This document shows, one piece after another, positions 37,189 through 48,315 of a stretch of 64,000 nucleotides of DNA. How positions within the stretch are numbered: the first letter of the stretch is position 1; every line of letters starts with the position of its first letter. The DNA is from Adiantum capillus-veneris (taxonomy: Eukaryota > Streptophyta > Polypodiopsida > Polypodiales > Pteridaceae). The position numbers and the translations under genes were made by a program. The stretch is from NCBI GenBank assembly GCA_014529385.2, contig CM043953.1:89210342-89274341 (forward strand), written 5' to 3'. The notes beneath the pieces were generated by a model. It did not search any database, had not been told where the DNA came from, and saw only the letters and a list, made by a program, of their open reading frames with translations.

Positions 37189-37311
37189 TGTAAGGACGTG
37201 GGTCCTATAGGCAAGGCCACCGGCACGACCGGACAGTGTGTACGCTAGGGGGAGGCTATAAGATATCACGATTGGGTGGAGACTAGCACACGCATTACCA
37301 CCACACTTTCA
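37189..37311 (+). repeat. 5' LTR of the second Gypsy element
   Basis: TGTAAGGACG to CACTTTCA, 123 bp, with CTATAAGATA as a possible TATA box at about 37256. Confidence 0.88.
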
Positions 37312-37470
37312 CTGGTATCTAACCTATTTCTAGAGAAGGGAAAAAGTGGGTTGCATGTGCATGCAACGTGCTGCTTTCCTTTCACTGGTATCCGAGCTAT
37401 TTTTGGAGAAGGGAAAAAGTGGGTTGCATATGCATGCGACGTACTGCTTCTCTCCCATGTTTCACAGACA
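37312..37470 (+). repeat. duplicated primer-site region
   Basis: Two units of about 73 bases each start with CTGGTATC and share GAGAAGGGAAAAAGTGGGTT and GCATGC. The first primer site reads TGGTATCTAACC, the second (37386-37397) TGGTATCCGAGC, closer to the TGGTATCAGAGC consensus. Confidence 0.75.
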
Positions 37471-37679
37471 GCGATGTCCCCATTTTGTAGCAAAAAGAAG
37501 ACAGACACGTTTTTTCGTGCGCACTCGAAGACAAACAACGACAGCCGACCGCGGCCGCCCCATTTACGGGCTACCAAGGCGGGCGACCAAGGCAAACTCG
37601 ATCGGCAACTCTACAGCACCGAGGCTTCCATTGGCTGCACGCATAGGAAGGCCCACTTAACCCTTGCATGAAGGAGGTT

Positions 37680-38182
37680 TGTGTAAGGTCTCCGACCCTG
37701 AGCTAAAAGAATACCATTGTACCATGAAACAATCATAATGAAAAAAGTTACTATTTTTAGCAGTTTTCCAAAATCTGTCGATGCCATGATGTTTAGAATG
37801 TCATAAAGCTTCCAAAAGTGAATTAAAATAATTTTTGTGGAAATTTTCTAAGGTCACCCGACCCGTCAGTTTTGACCGTCTCGAAAAACTGCACTCGTAT
37901 CCCAAATTTGAAAAAAATGCATTTTCGGACGTCGGAGACTGCTAAATATGGCAGGTACCCAGGTTAATACACCTTAGTTAGAGCTTAGTATAGCAGGTTT
38001 CGGGCATTAAATTCTGATTCGTATTGCCCGTCTTATGTTAAAAATAAATTTTCCTAAAGTTATGCGGGGAGGCACCGGGACTCGGGGGCTGTGTGGGAAC
38101 TGACTCCAGGCCACTGCAGACTAAGTTTGGCAGTAAGAGGGCGCCCTCACACACTCACAGGGCTCGTGGGCTACTTTCCATG

Positions 38183-38233
<51 letters not shown>

Positions 38234-40361
38234 AAGAGTGAGCTCTTGAGCAGGTTGGGACACTTGGATGAAGTGAGTACTCCTCCATATGCATATAGCT
38301 TGTGAACCTATATAAGAGCATGCTCACACACACACAACACACATATATGCTCACACACACACACACACACACACTCCTACACACACACACACACCTTGAG
38401 GAGGTGTTGCCGACAGACATAGTCTTTGGAAGAGGAGCTAGGAGGGAAGGTGCTGCCCGTTTCTCGTCTCAAGAGGCCCTTGCATCAGAATTTTGAGAGG
38501 AATTCAGCCGTAACCTCGGTAATTTTTTATTTAATTCATGCTTGTTGTAATTCCCTCTCTAATATCCTCTTAATTCCGCATCTAGTATGCATAATCATAG
38601 TCAAAATACTCATTAGATACTTTCTAATTCTCTGTATCCATGATCTATTGCATAAATCTTAATCTAATTAGTAATCATGCAAGCAATTAGTCACTCTTAA
38701 TCATAGTTTAATGCGTGTTTAAGGAATCATCCACTAGTCACCGTTGTGATTATCAAGTCAGCTTTGAGGTGGGAATGGTCCATTGCATTCTATTACTCCA
38801 TAATGTGTAAATAATTAAATTAGAATCAATTGCTCATGGATTAGGATTTAATTAGGGAAAATTAATCCACCATTAATCATTAGGAAGGGAGAAATCCTCT
38901 CATCTATGCATACAGTAAAATCTGCAATTCTCTACTTGCATTAAGAAGTGATTAAGCACGTCTATTTCATCTCTAGTAGAACTGATTAAGTAAAAATTGA
39001 ATTTCATAATTATCTTGGTCAAGTAATTAACCTTAGGGCCTATTCCCATAGAACAAGTATGGTGCTATCGGGATTCTCTATGTCTTGAAGTAAGTCTAAC
39101 CTCTCGTACAAGGGGATTTGCTTATTGAAACTAATCCGTCATCATGGTTGTATGTTACTCTCGAATGTTAGCTCTCTTTTTCCAAGTTGTCAATTAAGTA
39201 GTGAGTATAAAATGGCCCCGGTAAAGAGAACTCGTTTCGGTGGTTTCCACGACCGTGAGGCGGAGACAAGCAACACTAATGGAATGGGAAAAGCTCCCAT
39301 GGTCGACCAAGTACCAGCCATCTCACGGAGCAATGACGAGGAAATTGTGGAGGTAGGTCAAGTTTTAATTCAAGTTTGTTAAAGCAACATTGCATTCGAT
39401 AAGGTAGGATAAAAAACACATTTCCCAACATGTTGAAAATCAAAGAAAACCACGGCATTTAAATTAATTGTATTTTATATTCAACTAGAAAAGAATGCTT
39501 TCAGAATATATTGTCTGAAGTAGGAAAGATTGGTTGCTAGGGAAAATTTAGCTCAGCTAGTTCATTTTCAATTCCAATGTTGATCTAGTCCGAACCCCCT
39601 CTTGATCACAGGGGACAGCTCGCAAAGTTATTCGCAGGAGCTAGAGTTCCCGGTTAAGGGCTTTTGAATCCACTGCTGGTTAAGCGGTGAATATCCATGA
39701 CTGCTGGTTAAGCGGTGGACAACCTACTTGTATGGGCAACTAGGCAACAACGGGTGGAGTAAACACTCGTTGGGGGATTTCGTGCCTCCAGAGCATTGAA
39801 ACTTTAAATGAATGAGTTTTTTACTAGAATTACTGTCTTGGTGCCGCTTTGCAATACTAGTTGAAGGGCTGTATTAAAGAACTTGTGAATCGAAAAAATA
39901 AACAAAGAACTTATATGTTGAACAACCATTGTGGTAGTAATTAGGTAACAAAGGAAGTGTGAGTATGGGGTGGAAAGTGGGGGCTTGGCTCGGGTTGCCA
40001 ATGCCTATGAGAAGGGTGGTCCCGATTGGTCGTAAACTCTCCGTCCCCATAGTGTTATAAATCGACACTAGTATTACTCATTGCCCCAAGAGCGGTGAAG
40101 CCTCAAGTATATGTACCTCTGAAACATGGAGAAAAAGGCACTCGGGACTTCTCTCCTCTTGGAAGGTGGGTCTTAGGATCGCTAGATAAGTTAATCATGC
40201 TTCCCTTGCGGGGTGGAACTAGATCTCGATGCTAGTAGGCACGAACTCGGCTCACTTTGTGATGAGAGATCGTCCGCTAGATGAACCATAAACCACTTTG
40301 TTTGCTTCCGCTATAGATCTAGTGGCCACCAGGTTTACCATCAGATCCGTCATTTGAGATG
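37680..40361 (+). other. leader region of uncertain origin
   Basis: No protein family is recognisable. It contains CTATATAAGAG (38310), a TATA-like box, followed by CA-rich DNA, which suggests an embedded LTR or promoter fragment. A short open frame (39209-39380) starts MAPVKRTRFGGFHD and ends in a possible splice donor GTAGGT; I do not recognise it. Around 39670-39720 CTGCTGGTTAAGCGGTG occurs twice. It could be the remnant of another retroelement inserted in the Gypsy leader. Confidence 0.4.
38185..38232. repeat. (AG)n microsatellite
   Basis: About 24 AG units. Shorter CA runs lie at 38323-38340 and 38352-38395. Confidence 0.95.
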
Positions 40362-40438
40362 ACGGGGTGGGGACCTCACAGGTTGAACCCACCCCATGAG
40401 GATAAGAGGCCAACACTTTACCATCAAGCTATAGACCC
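40362..40438 (-). repeat. tRNA-like segment, possible SINE head (minus strand)
   Basis: On the minus strand GGGTCTATAGCTTGATGGTAAAG has an A-box-like TAGCTTGATGG, and about 30 bases later GGTTCAACC resembles a B box. A closed cloverleaf with a proper acceptor stem cannot be drawn, so a tRNA gene is unlikely; a tRNA-derived SINE fragment is possible. No tail is identified. Confidence 0.35.
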
Positions 40439-40819
40439 TTGTTGTGTATAACAAGGAAAGATAGCATAAATGTGTTGAAAGTAAAACTAGAAGGAAAGGA
40501 AAAGCTTCAAACTTCAAGGAAGTAGTTTCACCCTTCCTTTTCACTTTTTGGAGGAAGAAAGTTTTCCTCCACAAAAAAAAAAATCCTCAAGGAGGTAGCT
40601 TCAAAGTGAACAAAATTTTTCCTTCACAAAACGACGAGTTTTTGTGAAGAATCAACAAAGGTGTTCTTACGATGAACGACACGTGAAGCGCTACAATTTC
40701 CGCAAGGCGACGCTCACATGCAACGCAAATCGCGGAGCATAAAAAACACAAAGACTTAAATTTCACAAGGTACAAGCTGACATTTTTTTTTTATCTCTTT
40801 ACATTATTGTGTGTTTACC

Positions 40820-42150
40820 ATGGCTAGTGAGGATATCCCACCTGCATACACTTTTGATTTTGAGCACGTAGATCAAAATCAAGGCACCACGGGTGCTGCT
40901 GACACTAATATGCATGACGATGATGATCTATAAGATCATGGCCTTGTAAATATGGCTCCTTTCAAGACTTTGAAAATTTTCCAAAGTATACTTGAACGCA
41001 ACCTCTCTGCACTCAATGCAAATGTTACCAATCTTACGTAGTTACTTGTGAAATTTATGAATACACAGACAGCTCAAGGAGCCACAAGTGGCACGGTTCA
41101 AGAGAACCAAGTTCGCACAACTCAAGGAGTCCAAGAGACAAGTGCTTCCGAAGACGCAAAAGGTAGCAATGCATTACTTAAGAATATCACCATTCTTGAG
41201 TTTCACGGGGAAGAGCGTGATCGCAACAAGGATATGATTGTGGAAACAAGTCTATCTGTGCTTCCGAAGACGCAAAAGGTAGCAATGCATTACTTAAGAA
41301 TATCACCATTCCTGAGTTTCACGGGGAAGAGCGTGATCGCAACAAGGATGCGATCAATACGTTCTTACACAAATGGAGTGATATTCATAGAATGAGACAC
41401 ACCGCGATATAAAGATGACTGTGGAAACAAGTCTATCTTTTAAAGGCAAGGACTATGACTGTGGAAACAAGTCTATCTCTTAAAGGCAAGGACTATAAGT
41501 GGTGGATGACATTTCCAATAGATGATCGTCCTCCGTCTTGAGCTAAGTTTCAATCTTCTTTCCTCCAAAGAGTTTTTGGACTCCAATGAAGAAGATAAGA
41601 ATTGGTTAGCATGGGATGCATGCTGCATCTTTGGCCTCTCTCTCACACAATACCTTTCAAAGTATCGGGAAATCATATTTAAACTAGAAGGTCTAGATGA
41701 ATTCCAAAAGATACCGGGTTTTAATAGGGGTCTTGACAAAGAGTGTCGTCTTCATGTCAAGACCCAACATCCAAAAACTTTGGAAGAATCCATCAGTCAT
41801 GCCCAAAGATATGATGATGACCAAGAGAGGAAAGAAAATGTTCCCTACTCTAAGAATAATTTTTCTAAGAGCAATGTGGCTAAGAGCCAATGGCGAGGTA
41901 GATCTCCCACACTTCCAAGAGGAATAAGAGACAATCTACCTCTCCACGTTCACAAGAGGCTAAGAAGCCTAAGCAATCACGAGATACTCTACGTGGGTCT
42001 CTCAGCATTGCTGATTTTGAGTGTGCGAAGAAGCACAATTTGTGTTTTAGATGTCTTTTTGACCAACATAACAAGAAAGATTGTCCTCTTTTGCAAGGCA
42101 AAAAAAAGCCATGCACATGGTGCAACACCTCACATTAGATTCATCTCCTA
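40820..42150 (+). pseudogene. gag of the second Gypsy element
   Basis: ATG at 40820 opens MASEDIPPAYTFDFEHVD, stopped at about 40930. Capsid fragments NITILEFHGEERDR and LKGKDYKWWMTFP follow in changing frames; RGLDKECRLHVKTQHPKTLE and a zinc knuckle CFRCLFDQHNKKDC (42043-42084, intact CX2CX4HX4C) end it. A 117-base tandem duplication (41142 and 41259) and a ~46-base one (41405-41500) lie within it. Heavily broken. Confidence 0.78.
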
Positions 42151-42169
42151 AATATTGTGTTGTAGAGGT

Positions 42170-42700
42170 TCTTCATATGGAAGAAAAGCACAAGTGTCGT
42201 GTACCTGCTTCAATGTGGCAGCCCACCTTTGGCCTCCATGGTTTGATTCGCATGCATGACACTATTGACGGACAATGTTTTTGTATTTTAGTGGATGATG
42301 GTGCAACTCATAACTTCTTGAACTATAAGATAGTAAAAAAATTGAAGCTTACATAGACTCCCTGCTCTCACAAGTATATGGTGGAGTAGATGTGTGGGAA
42401 TGATAAAGAAGTATGGGACACGGTAGTTCAAGGGGTTGAGCTTATTGTTCAAGATCATACGATGATCCTTGACTTTCAAGTTATGAACATGGGCTATGCT
42501 GATGTAGTTTTAGGATGGGAGTGGCTGCATGGTTTAGGAAACACATTGCACACTAGTTATGAACACAACTCCTTATCCTTTATGGCCAATGGTAAACATG
42601 TGCTTTTGCTTGGTGAGAAAAATATACCATCTGCACCTCTTATATGTACATCCGAGCTTTCTATTTTACAGAAAGCAGATTTAATAGATGAAGTCTAGAG
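42170..42700 (+). pseudogene. aspartic protease region of the second Gypsy element
   Basis: GQCFCILVDDGATHNFLNY is the active-site segment with D-D-G in place of the usual D-S/T-G; then a TAG after LKLT. ADVVLGWEWLHGLG is the second conserved segment. The protease would process Gag-Pol. Confidence 0.8.
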
Positions 42701-42859
42701 TAAAGTGCGGTGGATTGGTATGCAAAGTGCAATGAACTCTAACGATAAACAAAGTGTTAACAAATCTAACGAGTAAAGTGCTCTCAATTTTAATTCTATA
42801 GAGCAACGTGCAACTGTTGTAAAACGAACATTACAAGAACTACAAGATTCTGCATCCCA

Positions 42860-43362
42860 GCATAACTCTAGTTTACTTTCTCCTTTTGCACCGCAAAAGC
42901 TAACTTACTTACTCACGGAGTATAGTGATGTATTCTTAAGTGATTTACCGCCGGGTTTACCCCTTACACGTGATGTACAGCATGGCATGTCTTGCCAGGC
43001 ACTGTATGAGTACTAAAGAAGCCAAGGAGATTGAGAGTCAGTTGGTTGGTTTCAGTAGACCTAGCACTTTGCCTTGGGCATCACCAATTCTATTGGTAAA
43101 AAAGAAAGATGGTACTATGCACATGTGCGTAGATTATCGCGGATTAAATTCCATAACCATCAAGAAAAAGTATCCTCTACCTCAAGTGGATGAGTTGTTT
43201 GATCAAATCCATGGGGCAAGATACTATACAGAGATAGATCTTTGTTCAGGATACCACCAAGTGCATATCCTATTGCAAGATATCTCCAAAACTGCCTTTA
43301 GAACACGGTTCGGGCATTTTGAATTTTTGGTTAAGCCTTTTGGTCTAACCCTAATGCTAGTG
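42860..43362 (+). pseudogene. reverse transcriptase lacking its catalytic box
   Basis: [52 protein letters not shown] and [20 protein letters not shown] match Gypsy RT up to the segment before TNAPATF. Directly after GLT the sequence jumps to [17 protein letters not shown], which is RNase H. The YxDD box, thumb and connection (normally about 200 codons) are gone, so this copy cannot polymerise. Confidence 0.85.
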
Positions 43363-43720
43363 TTAAAGCAATTGGTGCGGTATTTCTCCAGGAGGGAAGA
43401 CCTATAGCCTTTGAAAGTAAAAATTTAGATAGAGCTCAACAAAATTATTCTATCTATGATAGAGAGCTCTATGCCGTAATTCACGCTTTATGAAAGTGAA
43501 GACACTATTTATATAGTGCCAAGTTTGAAGTAGTTTTTGATCATGAGAGTATCAAATGGTTTACTACTCAAACAGACTTGAAGGGCCGTAAAGCTAGATG
43601 GACAGAAATCCTTCAAGATTATGATTGTAAGCTACGATATCGCAAGGGGCGATATAATGTAGAAGCGGATGTACTAAGTCAGATGCCTCAGATTAATTCA
43701 CTTTCTTTCACGGAAATAAA
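43355..43720 (+). pseudogene. RNase H of the second Gypsy element
   Basis: [32 protein letters not shown] and WRHYLYSAKFEVVFDHESIK are in order, with two stops (TGA around 43490). The end reads YRKGRYNVEADVLSQMPQ, equivalent to the usual N-x-V-A-D-A-L-S-R. Confidence 0.85.
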
Positions 43721-43859
43721 GAGTGGATTTTTGGAGTCATTACGTGGCAAGTGTGCACAAGATCAATCATATGCTAAAGTGTGGAGTGCAGTTTTAAAAA
43801 GGGATCCCTCAAACTCACATGTTATTGCACACGCAGATAAAAACTCCAACACAGAGCTC

Positions 43860-45235
43860 CACCCCTACTCAGGATGAACTTAAGCGATGGAAGAATTTTT
43901 CCATTGATGATGGCTACTTACTTCACAAGGGTAGAGTATGTGTGCCAAAGGACTCAGACACTGCATCTTATTTGAGTGTCACAATAGTCCAAGTGTTGGT
44001 CATCCAGGTATTCGTAAGACGCATGCTTTAGTTCAACGGCAATTTTATTGGCCGGGCTTACATCATGATGTTCAAGAGTACGTACTAAACTGCCAACAGT
44101 GCCAAGTTAATAAGGCAGAGTGCCTCAAGGTAGTTGGCCTTTTACATCCTTTAGAGGTTCCACAAGGTAAGTGGGGGAGTGTCTCTATGGATTTTGTAGT
44201 AGGACTACCTACTATAAATCGTGGCCATGATGCCATATGGGTAATTGTAGACCGTCTCATAAAGATGGGTCGATTCATTCCCACTAAGACTACGGTTAAG
44301 ACACCGGAATTAGCACGGCTATTTGTAGAGCATATATATAAACTCTACGGTCTTCTAGCTAGTAACATTAGTGATAAAGATCGAAAGTTCGATAATCACT
44401 TTTGGAGAGTTGTGTTTCAAAAGTTGGAAACTAAACTTGATCTAAGTATGGCTGATCATCCAGAAACAGATGGTCAAACCGAAAGAGTTAATCAAGTGCT
44501 AGAGGATATGTTAGCAAGAATCAAACCAATTGGGAAGACTGCTTACCTATATTGGAATTTTCTTATAATAGTTCAAAGCATGTGACTACACGGTTTAGTC
44601 TACTTATTCTTTTATATGGATTTCAACCCAGATCACCCGTTTCGGTGGGGTTGGCTAAGGAGAAGATACAACAAGCGAAGGATTTTCTCCAAGACCATTT
44701 TGACATGCTTTGAGTTGCTCGACCGAATGTTAAGCAAGCTCAAGATCGATATAAGAAGTACGCAGATCAGCATCGTCGTCTTGCTACTTTCGAAGAAGGA
44801 GACAAGGATTTCCTCAAAGTTCCAGAGCATTCCAAAAGTCTGAAGATGGGAAAAGTTCCTAAACTTGCACCACGCTATTGTGGACCGTTTACCATTCTCA
44901 AACGTATAGCTCAAGTGGCCTATAAGTTAGCTCTTCCAGAGCACTCACGAGTTCATCCTGTTTTTCATGTTAGCCGTTTACAAAAACAACTAGGACAGAA
45001 TGATAATGTCATTGACACAGGTGTGTTAGTTGACCTTATCAAACCGCCAAGCATCCCTCATGAGCCCGAAACGATTTTGGATTCTCATGAGCTACGCACC
45101 AAACATCATGTCAGATGACAGGTGTTGGTAAAATGGCTAGAAAGACCTGAAGAAGGTTCTACATGGGAGAATGTCTCTATACTGAAAAAAAGTTCTCCTA
45201 CATTCGTTTTCGAGGAAGAAAATGATTCTCCAAGG
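43860..45235 (+). pseudogene. integrase of the second Gypsy element
   Basis: Zinc-binding part: GHPGIRKTHALVQRQFYWP (one His) and NCQQCQVNKAEC (CX2C intact). Catalytic core: VSMDFVVGLP (Asp), NISDKDRKF (Asp; usually SDRDPKF) and ETDGQTERVNQVLEDML (Glu). After a frameshift near 44550 come [12 protein letters not shown] (GPY/F) and [20 protein letters not shown], then VLVKWLERPEEGSTWENVS, the chromodomain-like end. Unlike the Gypsy at 21 kb, all three DDE residues and the zinc ligands appear kept, but frameshifts and stops (e.g. 45117) inactivate it. Confidence 0.87.
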
Positions 45236-45268
45236 GGGGCGGGGGGGGGGGGGGGGGGGGGGGGGTAA
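45231..45268 (+). other. polypurine tract expanded into poly-G
   Basis: CAAGGGGGGC is followed by 25 G and TAA, then the 3' LTR. In the non-coding family the same place reads CCAAGGGGGGAGTAA. The tract primes second-strand synthesis. Confidence 0.8.
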
Positions 45269-45391
45269 TGTAAGGACATGGGTCCTATGGGCAAGGCCAC
45301 TAGCACGGTCGGACAGTGTGTACGCTAGGGGGAGGCTATAAGATAGCACGGTTGGGTGGAGACTAGCACACGCATTACCACCGCCCTTTCA
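45269..45391 (+). repeat. 3' LTR of the second Gypsy element
   Basis: 123 bp, same length as 37189-37311 and differing at about ten positions. The following 45392-46060 has no gene; it holds a two-unit duplication at about 45834-45920 (GATCTTCATCATTGTGAGTA). Confidence 0.88.
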
Positions 45392-46070
45392 TTTTAATAC
45401 CCTACAAACGCACGTTATATAGGGGGTACTGAACGGAGAACCCCCCGAGGAAATTTTAGACTCACTTGCATAAAGACCAATTAGAATATCCCAAGCCTAT
45501 TTAGTTGATCTAGTTGAGTGAATGTCAGGGGTATGATCTTTTACCGAGTTAAAACCTCCGGGCAAAGAATGTCAAGCTTCAATTTATTTTACTCAAAAGA
45601 AATATATTTCCCTACATATACACAATATGAAGGGTGGAGATGGATTGGGCATGTAGTGTATCTTAGTTATCTTATGACCAGCTTATGTTATGCTTCCTCT
45701 TCATGATCTTGGACATAATTGTTGATCTCAACATAGAAATAGACAAGTATGTTGAATCGGATGCTATTTTGTTACTACGAACACTAGCATTTGTAGCTTG
45801 TAAGTCATTAAGGTTCCCAGTAGTGTTGCACATGATCTTCATCATTGTGAGTACATTGTGATGAGATAATGTGAGTACATGATCTTCATCATTGTGAGTA
45901 CATTGTGATGAGATAATGACCATAAATTGATACACTCACTTTCCCTTACCTTATGTATGTCTTTTTTCTCTTTTGCCTTCTTAAAATAGAATGAAGTAGT
46001 TTTTGTAAAACTAACCCTGGTTGCCAAAGTCTAAAGGTTGTAAGATGATATTCTTCTTGAGACCTTGGTC

Positions 46071-46072
<2 letters not shown>

Positions 46073-46158
<86 letters not shown>
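46073..46158. repeat. compound (CT)n-(CA)n microsatellite
   Basis: About 20 CT units joined to about 23 CA units. Confidence 0.96.
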
Positions 46159-46159
<1 letters not shown>

Positions 46160-46279
46160 TGCCTCTTCTATCAAAAGGATCCTTTCTACCTTGCCTCCTC
46201 ACTTAACTTTGGTTGAATTGCCAATACTACTATCGGGGGTTGCATATTTGACCTTCAAGGATGATAATGAAACCAATTT

Positions 46280-46284
<5 letters not shown>

Positions 46285-46332
<48 letters not shown>
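46285..46332. repeat. (AG)n microsatellite
   Basis: About 24 AG units, then AGG repeats. It lies 130 bases from the CT-CA repeat; no gene is visible in 46160-46720. Confidence 0.95.
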
Positions 46333-46335
<3 letters not shown>

Positions 46336-46721
46336 GAGGAGGAGAAGGAGAAAAAAGGATATTTTTTCTTCCTTTTTGATACATATACAATCCTCAATGA
46401 CAATATTTTAATGCTAATAGCAAAATAAAGTTGGTGTGTGATCCCTTGGTCAAATTACACTTGACACAAGAGTTTTGGGTCTCATATTAGTGGGGCTAGG
46501 TGATGGTTGCAACAAACTCCTCACATATACTTGTTGCACTGTCTCTTCTAGAACACTTGAGATTTCCACTCCTTCAGGGTGAGACGTGCTAGGTGATTTT
46601 TAAATGGCACTTGCTCGTTTACCACCTCATAGCCTCTTGAGGATTGTTTACGGTGAACAAATAACATGAAAAAATTACCAAATATACTATTTTGCTGGCG
46701 AAATACACTTTGGTCACCAAA

Positions 46722-46843
<122 letters not shown>

Positions 46844-47039
46844 GCTTTGGACTACGCAAATAACAACTGATCAAACCCGAATTTGAGAATTTCTTTTTAC
46901 TGCATGCAAATTGGTGGCTTTTTATTGCATATTGGAAGTGTTTAACCATTAAAAGTTAAGGGTAACAAAGAAAGTATAAAAGCCGATGAACAAATGTGCA
47001 ATCTAACCATTTACAAAAACCCTCAAAGATATAAGAGCT

Positions 47040-48315
47040 TCTTGTGCCCTCTTGAAATGGAAAAAATGCCTTCAAGGGGAATGCAGAGGAGAAGTTCAAT
47101 GTGGTAAAACCTCAAAGCTACCAAGTGGATGCAGATGGTGTATGCCAAGATTGATAGGTGGTTTAGTGGAGCACCAAGGCAGAGGAAATCAACCTGGATA
47201 TGGCTCGTGGAGAGATGGAAGAGTTGCAAGTTTGCATAAACAAAGAAAAGGCAGATATGTGTGGCAAAGGCTTCTTGAAGCTGCATGGAAAGTATACTGC
47301 AACCTCTTAGCAACAGACCGAAGGAGTTGGTACCATATAGAGTTGGCCCTACTTATGGCATTTTGTGAGGATCAAACGAGGTTCATGGGATTAACCACCA
47401 ATTAAGCGTCGGTGTTTGATAGTGAAGAGTCGGCGAACTCTACCGGTAGCAGATATGCATGTGAATCTACCGGCTGATCAAAGTGATAGAAGCTCCATAA
47501 TGTCGGAAGATTTTGGGATCTCTAGCGGGCTTTTAGATGGAGTACTCAATGAAGCATATAATGGAGGAGAGCAAGACAGTGAGGAGGATGGTATACATCA
47601 AAATGGTGTACCCAGTCCAAATGAAGACTACAAAGTGGTATCAAGTGTTGGTTTGCCAGAGCAAGAGGGTGGGCAACCTTGCCATGATCAGCATCACACA
47701 AAGGTGCATCAAGTCCCAGAGTCGGTGTGTGGACGTAGAGAGATGTCTCCGGTAGCAGACTCTGTGGAAACTGAAGGAGATGCAGCCTTGGAGTGCAAGT
47801 CATCATGTGGTAAGGAGGAGGAAAAACTCCCTCTACACAATGTTGATGCCGACTTGGAGTCTGTGGAGTTATGGGATGAATTCTTGTCTTGCTTAGCTGA
47901 TGATGTGGTGGTTGAGCGAGTGCAATCAGAGGAGGAGAGATTGGCTCGTCCGGTGGTAGAAGCTCCGCAAGAGCAAGGGGTTGGGCAATCATCTACTATC
48001 GAGGAACAGGTGGTGATAGAGATTGAGGCTATAGTGGAGGTGATGTCTGTTGAAGAGGATATGGTGCAAGGAGAGAGTTTGTCTGATGATGGAGGTGATG
48101 ATATTGGTTTTTTTTACAGTCTCTTATCAGAAAAAGGTGATTATGTACCTCTTTCTTCTCCCTTAAATACTGGTATGCTTGAAGACGTTACGCATGAGTG
48201 TCTTGATCATTTGCTTGATGAGGGAGTCTTTAGTCAATCACAGGTGTTCCAAAGGAGTCTTTGGCTTATGCGGATGCCTCTAATATCTTTAAGTGCTTCA
48301 TATGCCTCTGTTTAG
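47040..48315 (+). CDS. unidentified acidic open frame, probably a pseudogene
   Basis: The frame is open for about 300 codons from 47416 to 48315 and is rich in Glu, Asp, Val and Ser (for example LSDDGGDDIGFFYSLLSEKG). It lacks an ATG at its left edge; the first Met is at about 47455 (MHVNLPADQSD). The same frame continues leftwards as KAEEINLDMARGEMEELQVC and NAFKGNAEEKFNVV, separated by stops, so a longer protein has probably decayed. No domain, signal peptide or membrane segment is seen. A retroelement accessory protein is possible because of the surroundings, but I have no motif to support it. The opposite-strand frames have no better features. Confidence 0.4.

Larger units (their letters stand above)
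37189..45391 (+). mobile_element. second Ty3/Gypsy element with short LTRs (degenerate)
   Basis: LTRs 37189-37311 and 45269-45391 are both 123 bp (TGTAAGGAC...CCTTTCA). Gag, protease, RT, RNase H and integrase follow in Ty3/Gypsy order between 40820 and 45240. The flanking pentamers (GAAAT and TTTTA) do not match, so a TSD is not supported. The 3.4 kb between primer site and gag is longer than usual and probably holds another inserted sequence. Its 3' coding end (ENVSILKKSSPTFVF, then SPRG and the purine tract) is the closest relative in the window of the non-coding family's 3' end. Confidence 0.85.

Noticed and set aside
21413-38395. CRISPR-like array from regularly spaced repeats
   Set aside because: The repeats here are microsatellites and LTR family copies; there is no repeat-spacer pattern and the DNA is plant nuclear.
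40362-40438. A functional tRNA gene on the minus strand
   Set aside because: No acceptor stem or acceptable anticodon arm can be drawn; only box-like motifs are present.
37184-45396. Target-site duplication of the second Gypsy element
   Set aside because: The flanking pentamers are GAAAT and TTTTA; they do not match, so I do not claim one.
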